A stretch of DNA of 64,000 nucleotides from the NCBI RefSeq assembly GCF_001315105.1, contig NZ_BAZR01000009.1, positions 62,001 through 126,000 on the forward strand. Direction: 5' to 3'. The notes under the pieces were generated by a model, which ran no database searches, had not been told where the DNA came from, and was given only the letters and a program-made list of their open reading frames with translations. Below are positions 17,614 through 24,933 of this stretch, in pieces (within the stretch, counting starts at the first letter, position 1; the number at the start of each line of letters is the position of its first letter). This DNA comes from Paenibacillus sp. JCM 10914. Lineage in GTDB: Bacteria; Bacillota; Bacilli; Paenibacillales; Paenibacillaceae. The position numbers and the translations under genes are program-made.

Positions 17614-18303
17614 ATGAAACAATGGAAAAAATCGATGGTAGCCCTCTCCGTACTTGGCATGACCTTAACCGGAGCAGCTGGAGTCTACGCCGGCGCAAAT
17701 CTGGAGAAAATCTCGGCATATCTGAACCATGGCATTAGTATTTCGGTTGATGGCTCGATCTATGACAAGGGCAAAGACGTAACGCCGATTACGTATAAGA
17801 ATTCGACCTATTTGCCGGTGCGTGCCCTGGCTGACGTATTAGATGTGCCGCTGCGTTACGATCCCAAGTACAATCAGGTCATCATCGGCACGCCTCCTGG
17901 CCAGGGCGAGGTATCTGAGCGTGTATCCGTGAAGTATAGTGAAGCACAGCTGAAGCAAATCAAGGCTGCTTATGCTCAATTTGATGGATTCAAAACGCCT
18001 TATGTCGTCAATCAGATGGTGAAGGGTGATTCTTATGAGAAGGCGGCCGCGTCCAGTGACGGAGTGAACCTGATTTTTAAACACATGACCGTTAACGTGT
18101 CCCCACGCGATTATTCCTACAGCTACGATAGTCAGCCGGTAACCCTAACGAATGGTGTCAAAGCCAAGTGGTATACACCTGATGGTACGGATATGCTGAC
18201 CTTCAAACTCGACGATCGGTTCGTGACCATCAGTTCACCGGACCATAGTCTGACAAAGACGCAGTTGGAGCAAGTTGCCGTCAGCGTTGCTCAATTAAAA
18301 TAA
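17614..18303 (+). CDS. exported stalk-domain (copper amine oxidase N-terminal-like) protein
   Basis: About 229 residues with a signal peptide (MKQWKKSMVALSVLGM to VYAG). It is followed by a copper-amine-oxidase N-terminal-like stalk domain: the family's YLPVRALADVLDVPLRYD and VIIG segments are clear. The C-terminal 120 residues contain YAQFDGFKTPYVV and a beta-rich region of unknown role. This domain is common on Paenibacillus surface proteins and does not imply copper or oxidase activity. ATG 17614 follows GAAGGA; ATG 17596 is an alternative. It lies seven to 25 bases after the propeller lipoprotein and shares its transcript, which ends at a strong terminator. Confidence 0.85.
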   Translation: MKQWKKSMVALSVLGMTLTGAAGVYAGANLEKISAYLNHGISISVDGSIYDKGKDVTPITYKNSTYLPVRALADVLDVPLRYDPKYNQVIIGTPPGQGEVSERVSVKYSEAQLKQIKAAYAQFDGFKTPYVVNQMVKGDSYEKAAASSDGVNLIFKHMTVNVSPRDYSYSYDSQPVTLTNGVKAKWYTPDGTDMLTFKLDDRFVTISSPDHSLTKTQLEQVAVSVAQLK

Positions 18304-18334
18304 ATAGAGAATATGGAGATATGAGTTAGGTATG

Positions 18335-18373
18335 AAAAAGCTTGCAGGATCAAATCAATCCTGCAAGCTTTTT
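18335..18373 (+). terminator. strong intrinsic terminator
   Basis: AAAAAGCTTGCAGGA pairs perfectly with TCCTGCAAGCTTTTT over 15 bases with a 9-base loop. The T-run is part of the 3-prime arm. It ends the lipoprotein/stalk-protein unit. Confidence 0.92.
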
Positions 18374-18482
18374 GCATTATTGGAAGTTTTGTGGGCAATT
18401 ATTTCCTGGGTAATTCGACATATATGGTCGGCTGAAGTCGATAAGAAGGAACAGCAAATTTTGCTACTCTTGATCATCATCG

Positions 18483-18746
18483 TTACGGATGGCGCTGTAA
18501 CAACAAGTATCCGCTTATGCTAGTTGTTCTTTTACTGAATACAATTTCGAAACCCACATCATGATCAAGCAAGCAGGCTAAGGCCGTGCTGAGCAAACGA
18601 CCTTCTCGCAGGTTTCGTCTGCACGGCTCAGAGCTTCCAATTACCCTTGCGGATACGATTCTTCGTGCTGAGCCTGAAACCAGGGGGTTACGAGACCAGT
18701 AGATTAATACTAAGTCAGGTGAAGGCACTGCATTTACTTGGGCCAT
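18483..18746 (-). CDS. hypothetical protein, 87 residues
   Basis: An open frame starting at ATG 18746 with AAGAGGTG six bases upstream, which supports expression. The protein is basic and rich in Arg, Ser and Leu, with no membrane segment or recognisable motif. I do not know a family for it. No other gene competes for this stretch, and the strand is opposite to its neighbours. It could be a lineage-specific gene or an accidental frame with a lucky ribosome-binding site. Confidence 0.4.
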   Translation of the reverse strand: MAQVNAVPSPDLVLIYWSRNPLVSGSARRIVSARVIGSSEPCRRNLREGRLLSTALACLLDHDVGFEIVFSKRTTSISGYLLLQRHP

Positions 18747-19042
18747 AAAGATCACCTCTTTACAAGTAATAGATTCACTATATTAGATGTAATGAAGAAG
18801 AAAAATGTGCAGGCCAATAGTAGGAGGAATTCGACAATTGCAATATCCAGTATTTGTAATTCGAGGTATTATGGACGGTATTTGCAGTATTTAGATCTTT
18901 ATATCGGAGAATAATTTGAGTTTATCCGTTTAGCTCCTTATGTTTAAGTTGTCTGCATAGTAAGCTAGTAGTACATTCAAAATCATAGACTCGAATATGA
19001 ACGTATAAGCCTACTGATAACCGAAATGGAGACGATATACCC

Positions 19043-19489
19043 ATGATAACTTTACAACCTATCGATAAAGACAATTGGACTCAAAGTATACGATTGAAAG
19101 CTAAGACCGAACAACAAAGCTTCATAGCTCCTAATCTGTACTCCATTGCCCAGGTTCAATTTCTGGATAACTTTGAAGCCATGGCGATTTATGATGATAC
19201 AACGATGGTTGGCTTCACGATGTATGGCAAAGATTCGGATGATGGCCATTACTGGATGTATCGGTTCATGATCGATGCCGATTACCAAGGCAAAGGGTAT
19301 GGCAAACAAGCGCTGCAACTCGTTATGGAAGCGATACGCAACAAACCGGACCGAACAGATATGATGATGCTGAGCTACGAGCCCGGCAATGAGCTTGGCA
19401 GACAGATCTATGCCAAAGCCGGTTTCGAGGAAATCGGGATCACCTCTTGGTCAGAGGGAGAAGTAGTAGCGCAGTATCGTATCCAATAA
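19043..19489 (+). CDS. GNAT acetyltransferase, spermidine acetyltransferase (BltD/PaiA)-like
   Basis: A 148-residue GNAT protein. It starts with the LQPIDKDNW pattern of the BltD-like polyamine acetyltransferases. Motif A is RFMIDADYQGKGYGKQALQL, followed by LSYEPGNELGRQIYAKAGF, whose N-x-x-x-x-x-x-Y-x-K-x-GF layout is characteristic of that subgroup. It probably acetylates a polyamine or related amine with acetyl-CoA, though the exact acceptor is inferred. ATG 19043 follows GGAGACGATATACCC. A second short frame starts about 30 bases after its stop. Confidence 0.85.
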   Translation: MITLQPIDKDNWTQSIRLKAKTEQQSFIAPNLYSIAQVQFLDNFEAMAIYDDTTMVGFTMYGKDSDDGHYWMYRFMIDADYQGKGYGKQALQLVMEAIRNKPDRTDMMMLSYEPGNELGRQIYAKAGFEEIGITSWSEGEVVAQYRIQ

Positions 19490-19517
19490 TTTCACAAGAC
19501 AGAGAGGGGATTTCGAT

Positions 19518-19694
19518 CTGGAAGGAAAAACAGAGGACGAAGGCAGAATACTGATTGTCCAAGACGCAAACAAAGAATCGTTACAACTGGAATTCAAGGC
19601 ACTTCATGAGATTGCATTAGAGGAGATCAGTTCGGTGCAGAGGCCGGTTTTTGAGGATTTGCGTAGCGGTGTCGCAGCGGTGTTGAGGAATTAA
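19518..19694 (+). CDS. small hypothetical ORF with possible CTG start
   Basis: An open frame of about 58 residues with protein-like composition (GRILIVQDANKESLQLEFKA, then ALEEISSVQRPVFEDLR), ending 46 bases before a terminator. No ATG, GTG or TTG lies at its start; a CTG at 19518 follows AGAGAGGGGAT. It follows the acetyltransferase gene closely. I recognise no family. It could instead be the end of a gene that lost its start. Confidence 0.4.
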   Translation: MEGKTEDEGRILIVQDANKESLQLEFKALHEIALEEISSVQRPVFEDLRSGVAAVLRN

Positions 19695-19740
19695 CACCGG
19701 GAAGAAGGAAAATGATGATAATCATATAAAGCAAAGAATA

Positions 19741-19776
19741 GAAACAGCACTTGATGAGAGAGCTGTTTCTTTTTTT
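19741..19776 (+). terminator. intrinsic terminator
   Basis: GAAACAGC and GCTGTTTC form an 8-bp stem with a 13-base loop, followed by seven Ts. It closes the GNAT/small-ORF unit. Confidence 0.85.
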
Positions 19777-19797
19777 AGTATATATGTCTCTGTTAGA

Positions 19798-19866
19798 TTG
19801 TAAGTGCGATATTATCATGCTAGAATTAATATAAACAAATTTGATATTGGTTACTTAAATCAATAT
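19798..19866 (+). promoter_or_regulatory. promoter and inverted repeat before the RHH/dnaN pair
   Basis: TTGTAA at 19798-19803 and TAGAAT at 19821-19826 are separated by 17 bases, a good sigma-A-type promoter. Downstream, ATATTG (19844-19849) and CAATAT (19861-19866) form an inverted repeat, a possible operator for the ribbon-helix-helix protein encoded 18 bases further on. Confidence 0.5.
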
Positions 19867-19883
19867 TGAGGTGTTGATGACGA

Positions 19884-20132
19884 ATGGACGATGAGAATAT
19901 TAAGATCGGACTCTCTAATAAAGAAGGACAACTCGGTTTCATGTTCACGCGTGGTGGTCACCGTGAAGGAGCTGGTCGAAAAGGAATAGGGGTGACAAAG
20001 AAAGTTTCTTTAACATTGACAGCGGAGATTTGGGAGGAGATTGACCGGGAGTGCGAGAAGGGCGAGATTTCGCGATCTGCTTTGTTCAGGACGATCATTG
20101 AATCGCATTACTATAATGAAAAGGACGGGTGA
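19884..20132 (+). CDS. ribbon-helix-helix (CopG/Arc-like) regulator
   Basis: An 82-residue protein. The C-terminal half fits a ribbon-helix-helix DNA-binding fold: a basic strand (TKKVSLTLTAEIWEEID) followed by two short helices with SRSALFRTIIESHYY. A glycine/arginine-rich patch (GGHREGAGRKG) precedes it, as in many Bacillota RHH proteins. It probably binds DNA as a dimer and may regulate itself through the inverted repeat just upstream. The stop overlaps the GTG of the dnaN-like gene, so the two are coupled. Confidence 0.8.
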   Translation: MDDENIKIGLSNKEGQLGFMFTRGGHREGAGRKGIGVTKKVSLTLTAEIWEEIDRECEKGEISRSALFRTIIESHYYNEKDG

Positions 20133-21274
20133 GTCGGTTGCTGGTGCATATATCCAAGTCCGTTCTGGTTAAGGCGCTGCAGCAGGTGTATCGAGCGGTT
20201 CCCAGTCACAGTCCGAATTCCTTATTATCCGGCCTATACATCCACGCCGACAGTGAGGGCATCGTGTTCAGGGGAAGTAATACAAGCCTTACGCTTCAAT
20301 ATAAGGTCGATATACAGGATGGTTCAGTGCATGTGGTTAGATCGGGAAGCATAGTCTGCCATGCCAAATATCTCTATGAATTGGTTCGAAAAATGAACGA
20401 TGACGACGTGATTCTGGAGGCTAAGTCACAATCCATGTTACATATTTCTGCTGGGGGTACGTTCGTTCGGTTGAGTGGAATGTCCCAAGCGGAGGAGTTC
20501 CCATCCATCGTTCCGCCAGTATCAGTCGCGTTGTATCCTACCGTCCAAGTGCCAAGCCGTTTATTAATCTCAGTCATTCAACAGGTTGTCGTTGCGGTCT
20601 CTACATCCGAGAGCAGACCGATTCTAACGGGAGTGTCGCTTGTTATCCAGGGAGAGCGACTTACGATGATTGCCACGGACGGCATCGTTCGGATGGCGAC
20701 TCGCACCGTTGCTATTAAGAACGAAGCAGGCGTGTCTGCGAGTGTGATCGTGCCCGGTACGAATCTATTGGAGATATCCAGATTACTTGGCGAGGATGGT
20801 GATGAACCGGTAACCATTCAGTTCTATCCTCATCAGATTTACTTCTCGACGAATCGTCTCTGCATGCAATCGGCCTTAATCGAAGGGAAATATCCCCCTA
20901 CCCGAGATCTCGTTCCTAGCGGGTATATTTCTGAAGTTACGGTGAATCTGAGCATACTCAGACAGACGGTGGATCGTGTATCCGTGCTAGCCGAGCAGCG
21001 TTTAATTACACTGCAAGCTTCAGAACCTAGATTGGTCTTATCGGCGGATACGTCCGAGATCGGAGATATGTGCGATGGATTGGCTTGGGAGTCCAGGAGC
21101 GGAGAAGATTTTCGCATCACCGTTAACGGGAAATATCTCATAAGCACGCTGCGCAGCATGGAGAGCGATTGTATTCGCATCAGATTTGCCGACAAGAGAC
21201 GTCCCATTATACTGCTTCCCACCGATGAGAACGCGTCATGGTTATTCTTGTTGAACCCTGTATTAACCAATTAA
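20129..21274 (+). CDS. dnaN: DNA polymerase III beta subunit (sliding clamp) paralogue
   Basis: A 381-residue protein of normal DnaN length. The opening LLVHISKSVLVKALQQVYRA and the three-domain clamp layout are clear, with markers such as LTMIATDGIVRMATRTV (domain II), ALIEGKYPPTRDLVP (the conserved loop between domains II and III) and a C-terminal PIILLPTDE segment. It would form a ring on DNA that tethers polymerases. It is not beside dnaA/recF but sits with an RHH regulator among accessory genes, so it is probably a second, specialised clamp. The start is GTG 20129 (overlapping the RHH gene) or TTG 20138. Confidence 0.88.
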   Translation: MSRLLVHISKSVLVKALQQVYRAVPSHSPNSLLSGLYIHADSEGIVFRGSNTSLTLQYKVDIQDGSVHVVRSGSIVCHAKYLYELVRKMNDDDVILEAKSQSMLHISAGGTFVRLSGMSQAEEFPSIVPPVSVALYPTVQVPSRLLISVIQQVVVAVSTSESRPILTGVSLVIQGERLTMIATDGIVRMATRTVAIKNEAGVSASVIVPGTNLLEISRLLGEDGDEPVTIQFYPHQIYFSTNRLCMQSALIEGKYPPTRDLVPSGYISEVTVNLSILRQTVDRVSVLAEQRLITLQASEPRLVLSADTSEIGDMCDGLAWESRSGEDFRITVNGKYLISTLRSMESDCIRIRFADKRRPIILLPTDENASWLFLLNPVLTN

Positions 21275-21298
21275 ATTAATCCGTCTGGAGATATGAAG

Positions 21299-21733
21299 AT
21301 GACAATCGAGATTCGAAAGGTAACCACCGATGATGCGGAAGCGCTATCCGCATTATTCACAGAGTTTATAGGCAAAGATTCCGATGTAACGACGATGAGA
21401 GAACAACTGGAGCTGCTCAGGTCAAGACAGGAATATTATGTAGCTGGCGCATATCGTGATCAGGAGTTAATCGGCACCGCGATGGGGATCGCCTGCATCG
21501 ATTTGGTGGGGAATGGAAGGCCTTTTCTGCTGATCGAGAACGTTGTGGTCTCCCCGTTTCATCAAGGAGTAGGAATTGGAAAAAAGCTCATGCAGGCTCT
21601 AGAGGATTTTGGGCGGACACATGAGTGTAATTACTTGATTCTTGCATCGAGCAACGAACGAATCGAAGCCCATCGGTTCTATGAAAACCTTGGTTTTGCC
21701 GGAGCGAAGCGCGGGTTTATAAAATATATCTAG
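21299..21733 (+). CDS. GNAT family N-acetyltransferase
   Basis: A GNAT protein of about 144 residues. LLIENVVVSPFHQGVGIGKK is motif A, and EAHRFYENLGF follows. The substrate is unknown. ATG 21299 is placed better behind TGGAGATATGA than the alternative ATG 21293. It lies 24 bases after the dnaN paralogue and may share its transcript. Confidence 0.88.
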   Translation: MTIEIRKVTTDDAEALSALFTEFIGKDSDVTTMREQLELLRSRQEYYVAGAYRDQELIGTAMGIACIDLVGNGRPFLLIENVVVSPFHQGVGIGKKLMQALEDFGRTHECNYLILASSNERIEAHRFYENLGFAGAKRGFIKYI

Positions 21734-21825
21734 AAATATCCGCAAATTTTATACTAATATCAGGAAAATACTGTTAGAATATCTCTGGAATATCATATGA
21801 CTTACTTATGATGCGGAGGGCTTCT

Positions 21826-22503
21826 ATGGGAATTGAATGGTATGACATGATCGCGCGCAGGAACGGCGGATACAAGGGAAGGGCGCAATTCACGGTTGTT
21901 GGAAGATCGGCAGAAGAGATATTCGAGGAGCGATTGGTAGAGAAACTGAAACGATCTCGATCCGTGCTGGATGCAGGCTGTGGGCATGGCGAATTTACAT
22001 TGAACATGGCCGGGCATGCTGAGCGAATCATCGGCTTCGATAATTCCAGGGAGATGATCGGAATTGCACAATCCTTGCTTCAATCGAGCCAGGCAGAGAA
22101 TGTGGAGTTCGTCTACGCAACAACTAAATCCGAATTGCCATTCCATGATGGTCAGTTTGACTTGATCTATGACCGCAGAGGACCAACCTCCATTATTGAT
22201 CATCCGCGAATATTGACCTCAGGCGGGATCATCATGGGTATACATACGGATGTTACAGCCGTGAAGCGTCGATTAGCGGAGCAGCACTTGATGCATATCG
22301 TTATCGAAGAGTACAACGAGTCGATGTGGCTGTTTCCGGATCCGGAACAATTCGCGATATTTTTGTCAGATATCCCGGGGAATCCGGATTATACGGTATC
22401 GGAACGGAAGCAAGAACTTGAAGCCAAGGTCAAAGAGAATCAAATTGACGGCAGGCTGGCTGTAAGGGAGCAGAAGTTTATTTGGTCGGCAAGGAAGCCT
22501 TGA
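21826..22503 (+). CDS. class I SAM-dependent methyltransferase
   Basis: About 225 residues. SVLDAGCGHGEFTLNMA near residue 48 is the SAM-binding motif I, GFDNSREM supplies the acidic motif II, and FDLIYDRRGPTSI is the motif IV region. The substrate is unknown; the RRGP context resembles YodH/rRNA-type enzymes only loosely. I select ATG 21826 because GGAGGG lies five bases upstream; the ATG at 21808 precedes that site. Confidence 0.85.
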   Translation: MGIEWYDMIARRNGGYKGRAQFTVVGRSAEEIFEERLVEKLKRSRSVLDAGCGHGEFTLNMAGHAERIIGFDNSREMIGIAQSLLQSSQAENVEFVYATTKSELPFHDGQFDLIYDRRGPTSIIDHPRILTSGGIIMGIHTDVTAVKRRLAEQHLMHIVIEEYNESMWLFPDPEQFAIFLSDIPGNPDYTVSERKQELEAKVKENQIDGRLAVREQKFIWSARKP

Positions 22504-22537
22504 GCGGCAGATACTAAGAATACAGGGGGGACTAAGT

Positions 22538-23011
22538 ATGGAATTGGATTTTAATCGACAATGGCTCATTCACAAGTTCGAGGAGATTCGTCGTCGCACA
22601 CTCAACGTGCTGGAGCAATTGAATGATGAGCAGGTGAACTGGCAGCCGCATGAATCGAGCTTCAGTATTTCAACGCTGGTTCGACATATCGAAGGCAATA
22701 TCAAGGAACGGGTAGCCAAAGGGATTCTTCGCCACGACATTCAGCGGAACCGGGAAGAAGAATTGACGCAAATCTTTGTAAGCCGTGATGATTTGATGCG
22801 GATCGTGATTGATCGGCTGCAGTTCGTTATTGATACAATTCACTCCATGTCCACGGAAGCGTTCGAAGAGACGCAGAGTGTCCGCGGCAATGACAAATCC
22901 AACCTCGAGATTCTGCATCAATGCGCCACCCACTACTCTGAACATATGGGGCAAATCTTCTACATTGCGAAGCAAAACCTGCAAGAGAAGTATAAGTCCA
23001 CCTCAATTTGA
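22538..23011 (+). CDS. DinB-like/DUF1572 family protein
   Basis: A 157-residue four-helix protein matching the DUF1572 branch of the DinB/YfiT-like superfamily. LVRHIEGN supplies one metal-ligand His, and the C-terminal helix HQCATHYSEHMGQIFYI supplies two more with the usual spacing. Members bind a metal and some act as thiol-dependent transferases; the activity here is unknown. AGGGGGGACTAAGT precedes the ATG. It is convergent with the ABC exporter genes on the other strand, separated by a long hairpin. Confidence 0.8.
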   Translation: MELDFNRQWLIHKFEEIRRRTLNVLEQLNDEQVNWQPHESSFSISTLVRHIEGNIKERVAKGILRHDIQRNREEELTQIFVSRDDLMRIVIDRLQFVIDTIHSMSTEAFEETQSVRGNDKSNLEILHQCATHYSEHMGQIFYIAKQNLQEKYKSTSI

Positions 23012-23036
23012 TAGACGTCATTTCATTACAATCAAG

Positions 23037-23086
23037 GATCATCCGCGGAGCAGCGATGTTCATGTCCGTTACTGCTCCGCATGATC
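23037..23086. terminator. hairpin between convergent genes
   Basis: GCGGAGCAG (23045) and CTGCTCCGC (23072) form a 9-bp stem, extended by GATCAT and ATGATC arms across a two-base bulge. It has no clear T-run on either side, so termination is inferred from position between two convergent genes. Confidence 0.5.
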
Positions 23087-23096
23087 AGATGTTCAA

Positions 23097-23828
23097 TCAG
23101 CCCTTTATTTTGCCCTTAAACAAAATAACCGCGATAACCAAGATGACGGTTGCATACCCGATGACCCAACCTAGATGCGGCAGAATCGCCGCGTAATGGC
23201 CGGATAGCGCCGCTTTCGTTAAGTCAACGGCGTGAGCAAACGGAAGAGAGTAGCATACAACCTTAAATGCTCCGCTGATCATATCCAGTGGGAATAGTAT
23301 TCCGCTTAGCCATAATGAGCCGTTGGTGAGAATCGCGCCTGCACCGTTCATCTGATTGCGGTTTAACATGCTTCCCATTAGTAATCCGATGCTGATGAAG
23401 AGCACAGCAACAGGAATAAGCGCAAGAATGGCAAACAGAATATTTATACTCGCCGTCAGTCCCACCAGGATGGCCGTGGCGAAGCAGACCAACGTCTGCA
23501 GGATGGCGAGCGGCAATAATGGATAGGTATACCCGATAATATAATCGGACCCTTTCAGAGGCGAGGCGAACAGTCTCATTAAGTAGGAGCTGCTCCGGTC
23601 GCCTGCGATCAGCATCCCTGTAAATAATGCGATAAAAGATAACCCGAAGACGGCCATACCTGGCGCGAAGTTCTCGATGGCGAATATCTCCGACATTCCC
23701 GGAATGCTTTGTTTCATAAACGTTAGCAAGAGAATCAGAACGACGGGAAATCCAAGTCCAAACACCATGCTTAAGGGGTCTCTCAAGATTTCCTTCCGAT
23801 TGCGTACTCCAAATGCGATCGCTCCCAT
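23097..23828 (-). CDS. ABC-2 type exporter permease
   Basis: A 243-residue membrane protein with six hydrophobic segments typical of ABC-2 permeases. The family's FASPLKGSDYIIGYTYPLLPL segment is seen between segments two and three. Its start lies directly next to the stop of the ATPase gene, and both follow an AbrB-like regulator, so they form one unit. The substrate is unknown; antibiotic or peptide export is the common role of this class. Confidence 0.87.
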   Translation of the reverse strand: MGAIAFGVRNRKEILRDPLSMVFGLGFPVVLILLLTFMKQSIPGMSEIFAIENFAPGMAVFGLSFIALFTGMLIAGDRSSSYLMRLFASPLKGSDYIIGYTYPLLPLAILQTLVCFATAILVGLTASINILFAILALIPVAVLFISIGLLMGSMLNRNQMNGAGAILTNGSLWLSGILFPLDMISGAFKVVCYSLPFAHAVDLTKAALSGHYAAILPHLGWVIGYATVILVIAVILFKGKIKG

Positions 23829-24557
23829 TTACACGACCTCCTTATCTTCGATAGAGAGAAATGCCTCTTCCAAATTATTCGTGCCGGTTGCGTTCGTTAT
23901 TTCCGCAGCGGTTCCCACCATCTCCATCTTTCCTCGGTGCATAATACCGATTCGATCTGCCAAGGATTCGGCTTCTTCAAGATAGTGCGTGGTCAATATA
24001 ATCGTAATTTTCCCCTTCAATTCCCGAATCGTATTCCACAGATCGCGTCTGGCGTGCACGTCAAGCCCCAGCGTTGGCTCATCGAGGAAGAGGATTTGCG
24101 GCTTCGTTATCAATGCCATCGCAATGCTCAATCGACGCTGCATACCGCCGGATAGAGAGGCCGCTCTGTCTTTGGCCCGTTCGGTCAATCGAAAAGTTTG
24201 AAGCATTTCATGAGCCTTCCTAGTCGCTTCCAAGGCAGAAGAACCATAGATTCTAGCGATCAGTTCTAAATTCTCGAGTACCGATAATTTCGAAGCGATG
24301 GCGGTCTCTTGCGGCGATACATTGATGATTGGTTTGACGGCATGCGAATGCTTCATAATGCTGTTACCCATCAGCTCAGCGTCTCCGCTCGTGGGCTCCA
24401 GCAGGCAGGAAAGCATTTTGATCGTTGTTGTTTTGCCGGCGCCGTTGGTACCAAGCAGAGCAAAGAATTCGCCTTCCCGGATCTTCAGATCGATTCCGTC
24501 AACGGCGGTTCTCTTCTTAAATCTCTTCGTTAGTTTCTTGATGGTAACTGCACTCAT
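23829..24557 (-). CDS. ABC exporter ATP-binding protein
   Basis: A 242-residue ATPase with all nucleotide-binding motifs: Walker A GTNGAGKTTTIKML, signature SLSGGMQRRLSIAMAL, Walker B ILFLDEPTLGLDV and H-loop TTHYLEE. It is shorter than the LnrL-like ATPase at 12.9 kb and lacks its C-terminal extension. The ATG overlaps the stop of the AbrB-like gene by four bases. With the downstream permease it forms a minimal two-gene exporter. Confidence 0.92.
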   Translation of the reverse strand: MSAVTIKKLTKRFKKRTAVDGIDLKIREGEFFALLGTNGAGKTTTIKMLSCLLEPTSGDAELMGNSIMKHSHAVKPIINVSPQETAIASKLSVLENLELIARIYGSSALEATRKAHEMLQTFRLTERAKDRAASLSGGMQRRLSIAMALITKPQILFLDEPTLGLDVHARRDLWNTIRELKGKITIILTTHYLEEAESLADRIGIMHRGKMEMVGTAAEITNATGTNNLEEAFLSIEDKEVV

Positions 24558-24778
24558 TCGGTCTCCTCCTTGCCCGGGGGGCCAAATACTTTGTTTGCCA
24601 GCTCCGTGAACATATCATTCTTCACAATGGCTATGCCTTGAGCTTCATCACCCAGCAGGAGCAAGGTATCACCTGGTTTGAACCCAAACAGCTCTCTTGC
24701 TTCCTTCGGAATAACAATCTGTCCTTTTTCGCCAATTTTCGCTGTCCACGCATATTTGCCTTTAGGATGTTTCATCAT
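24554..24778 (-). CDS. AbrB/MazE/SpoVT-like transcriptional regulator
   Basis: About 74 residues with a swapped-hairpin AbrB domain: WTAKIGEKGQIVIPKEARELFGFKPGDTLLLLG is split by the usual hinge, giving the G-QIVIPKE-R signature. ATG 24778 (or the adjacent ATG 24775) is supported by GGAGG three bases upstream; a longer frame starting at 24913 would add a segment of unlike composition. The gene overlaps the exporter ATPase and probably controls the transcript. Confidence 0.85.
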   Translation of the reverse strand: MMKHPKGKYAWTAKIGEKGQIVIPKEARELFGFKPGDTLLLLGDEAQGIAIVKNDMFTELANKVFGPPGKEETE

Positions 24779-24874
24779 GAGCCTCCATAAATATGATTTG
24801 TCTTCTAAGTCAGTAAAGTATGTTTTGTTATACAAATCACACTTTATGGATGTGTCGAAGTCAATGTACCAAGA

Positions 24875-24921
24875 AAATAGCGGTGCACCAAGACCTGGAA
24901 AGTCTAAGTGCACCGCTATTT
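24875..24921 (-). terminator. intrinsic terminator of the amidase gene
   Basis: AAATAGCGGTGCAC and GTGCACCGCTATTT form a perfect 14-bp stem with a 19-base loop. On the minus strand the stem is followed by T-rich sequence. It lies 13 bases after the stop of the acetamidase/stalk gene. Confidence 0.88.
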
Positions 24922-24933
24922 ATGGCATTCGGC

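Noticed and set aside
18332..18523. 63-codon frame on the plus strand
   Set aside because: Its first codons are the stem of a strong intrinsic terminator, so it is not a gene.
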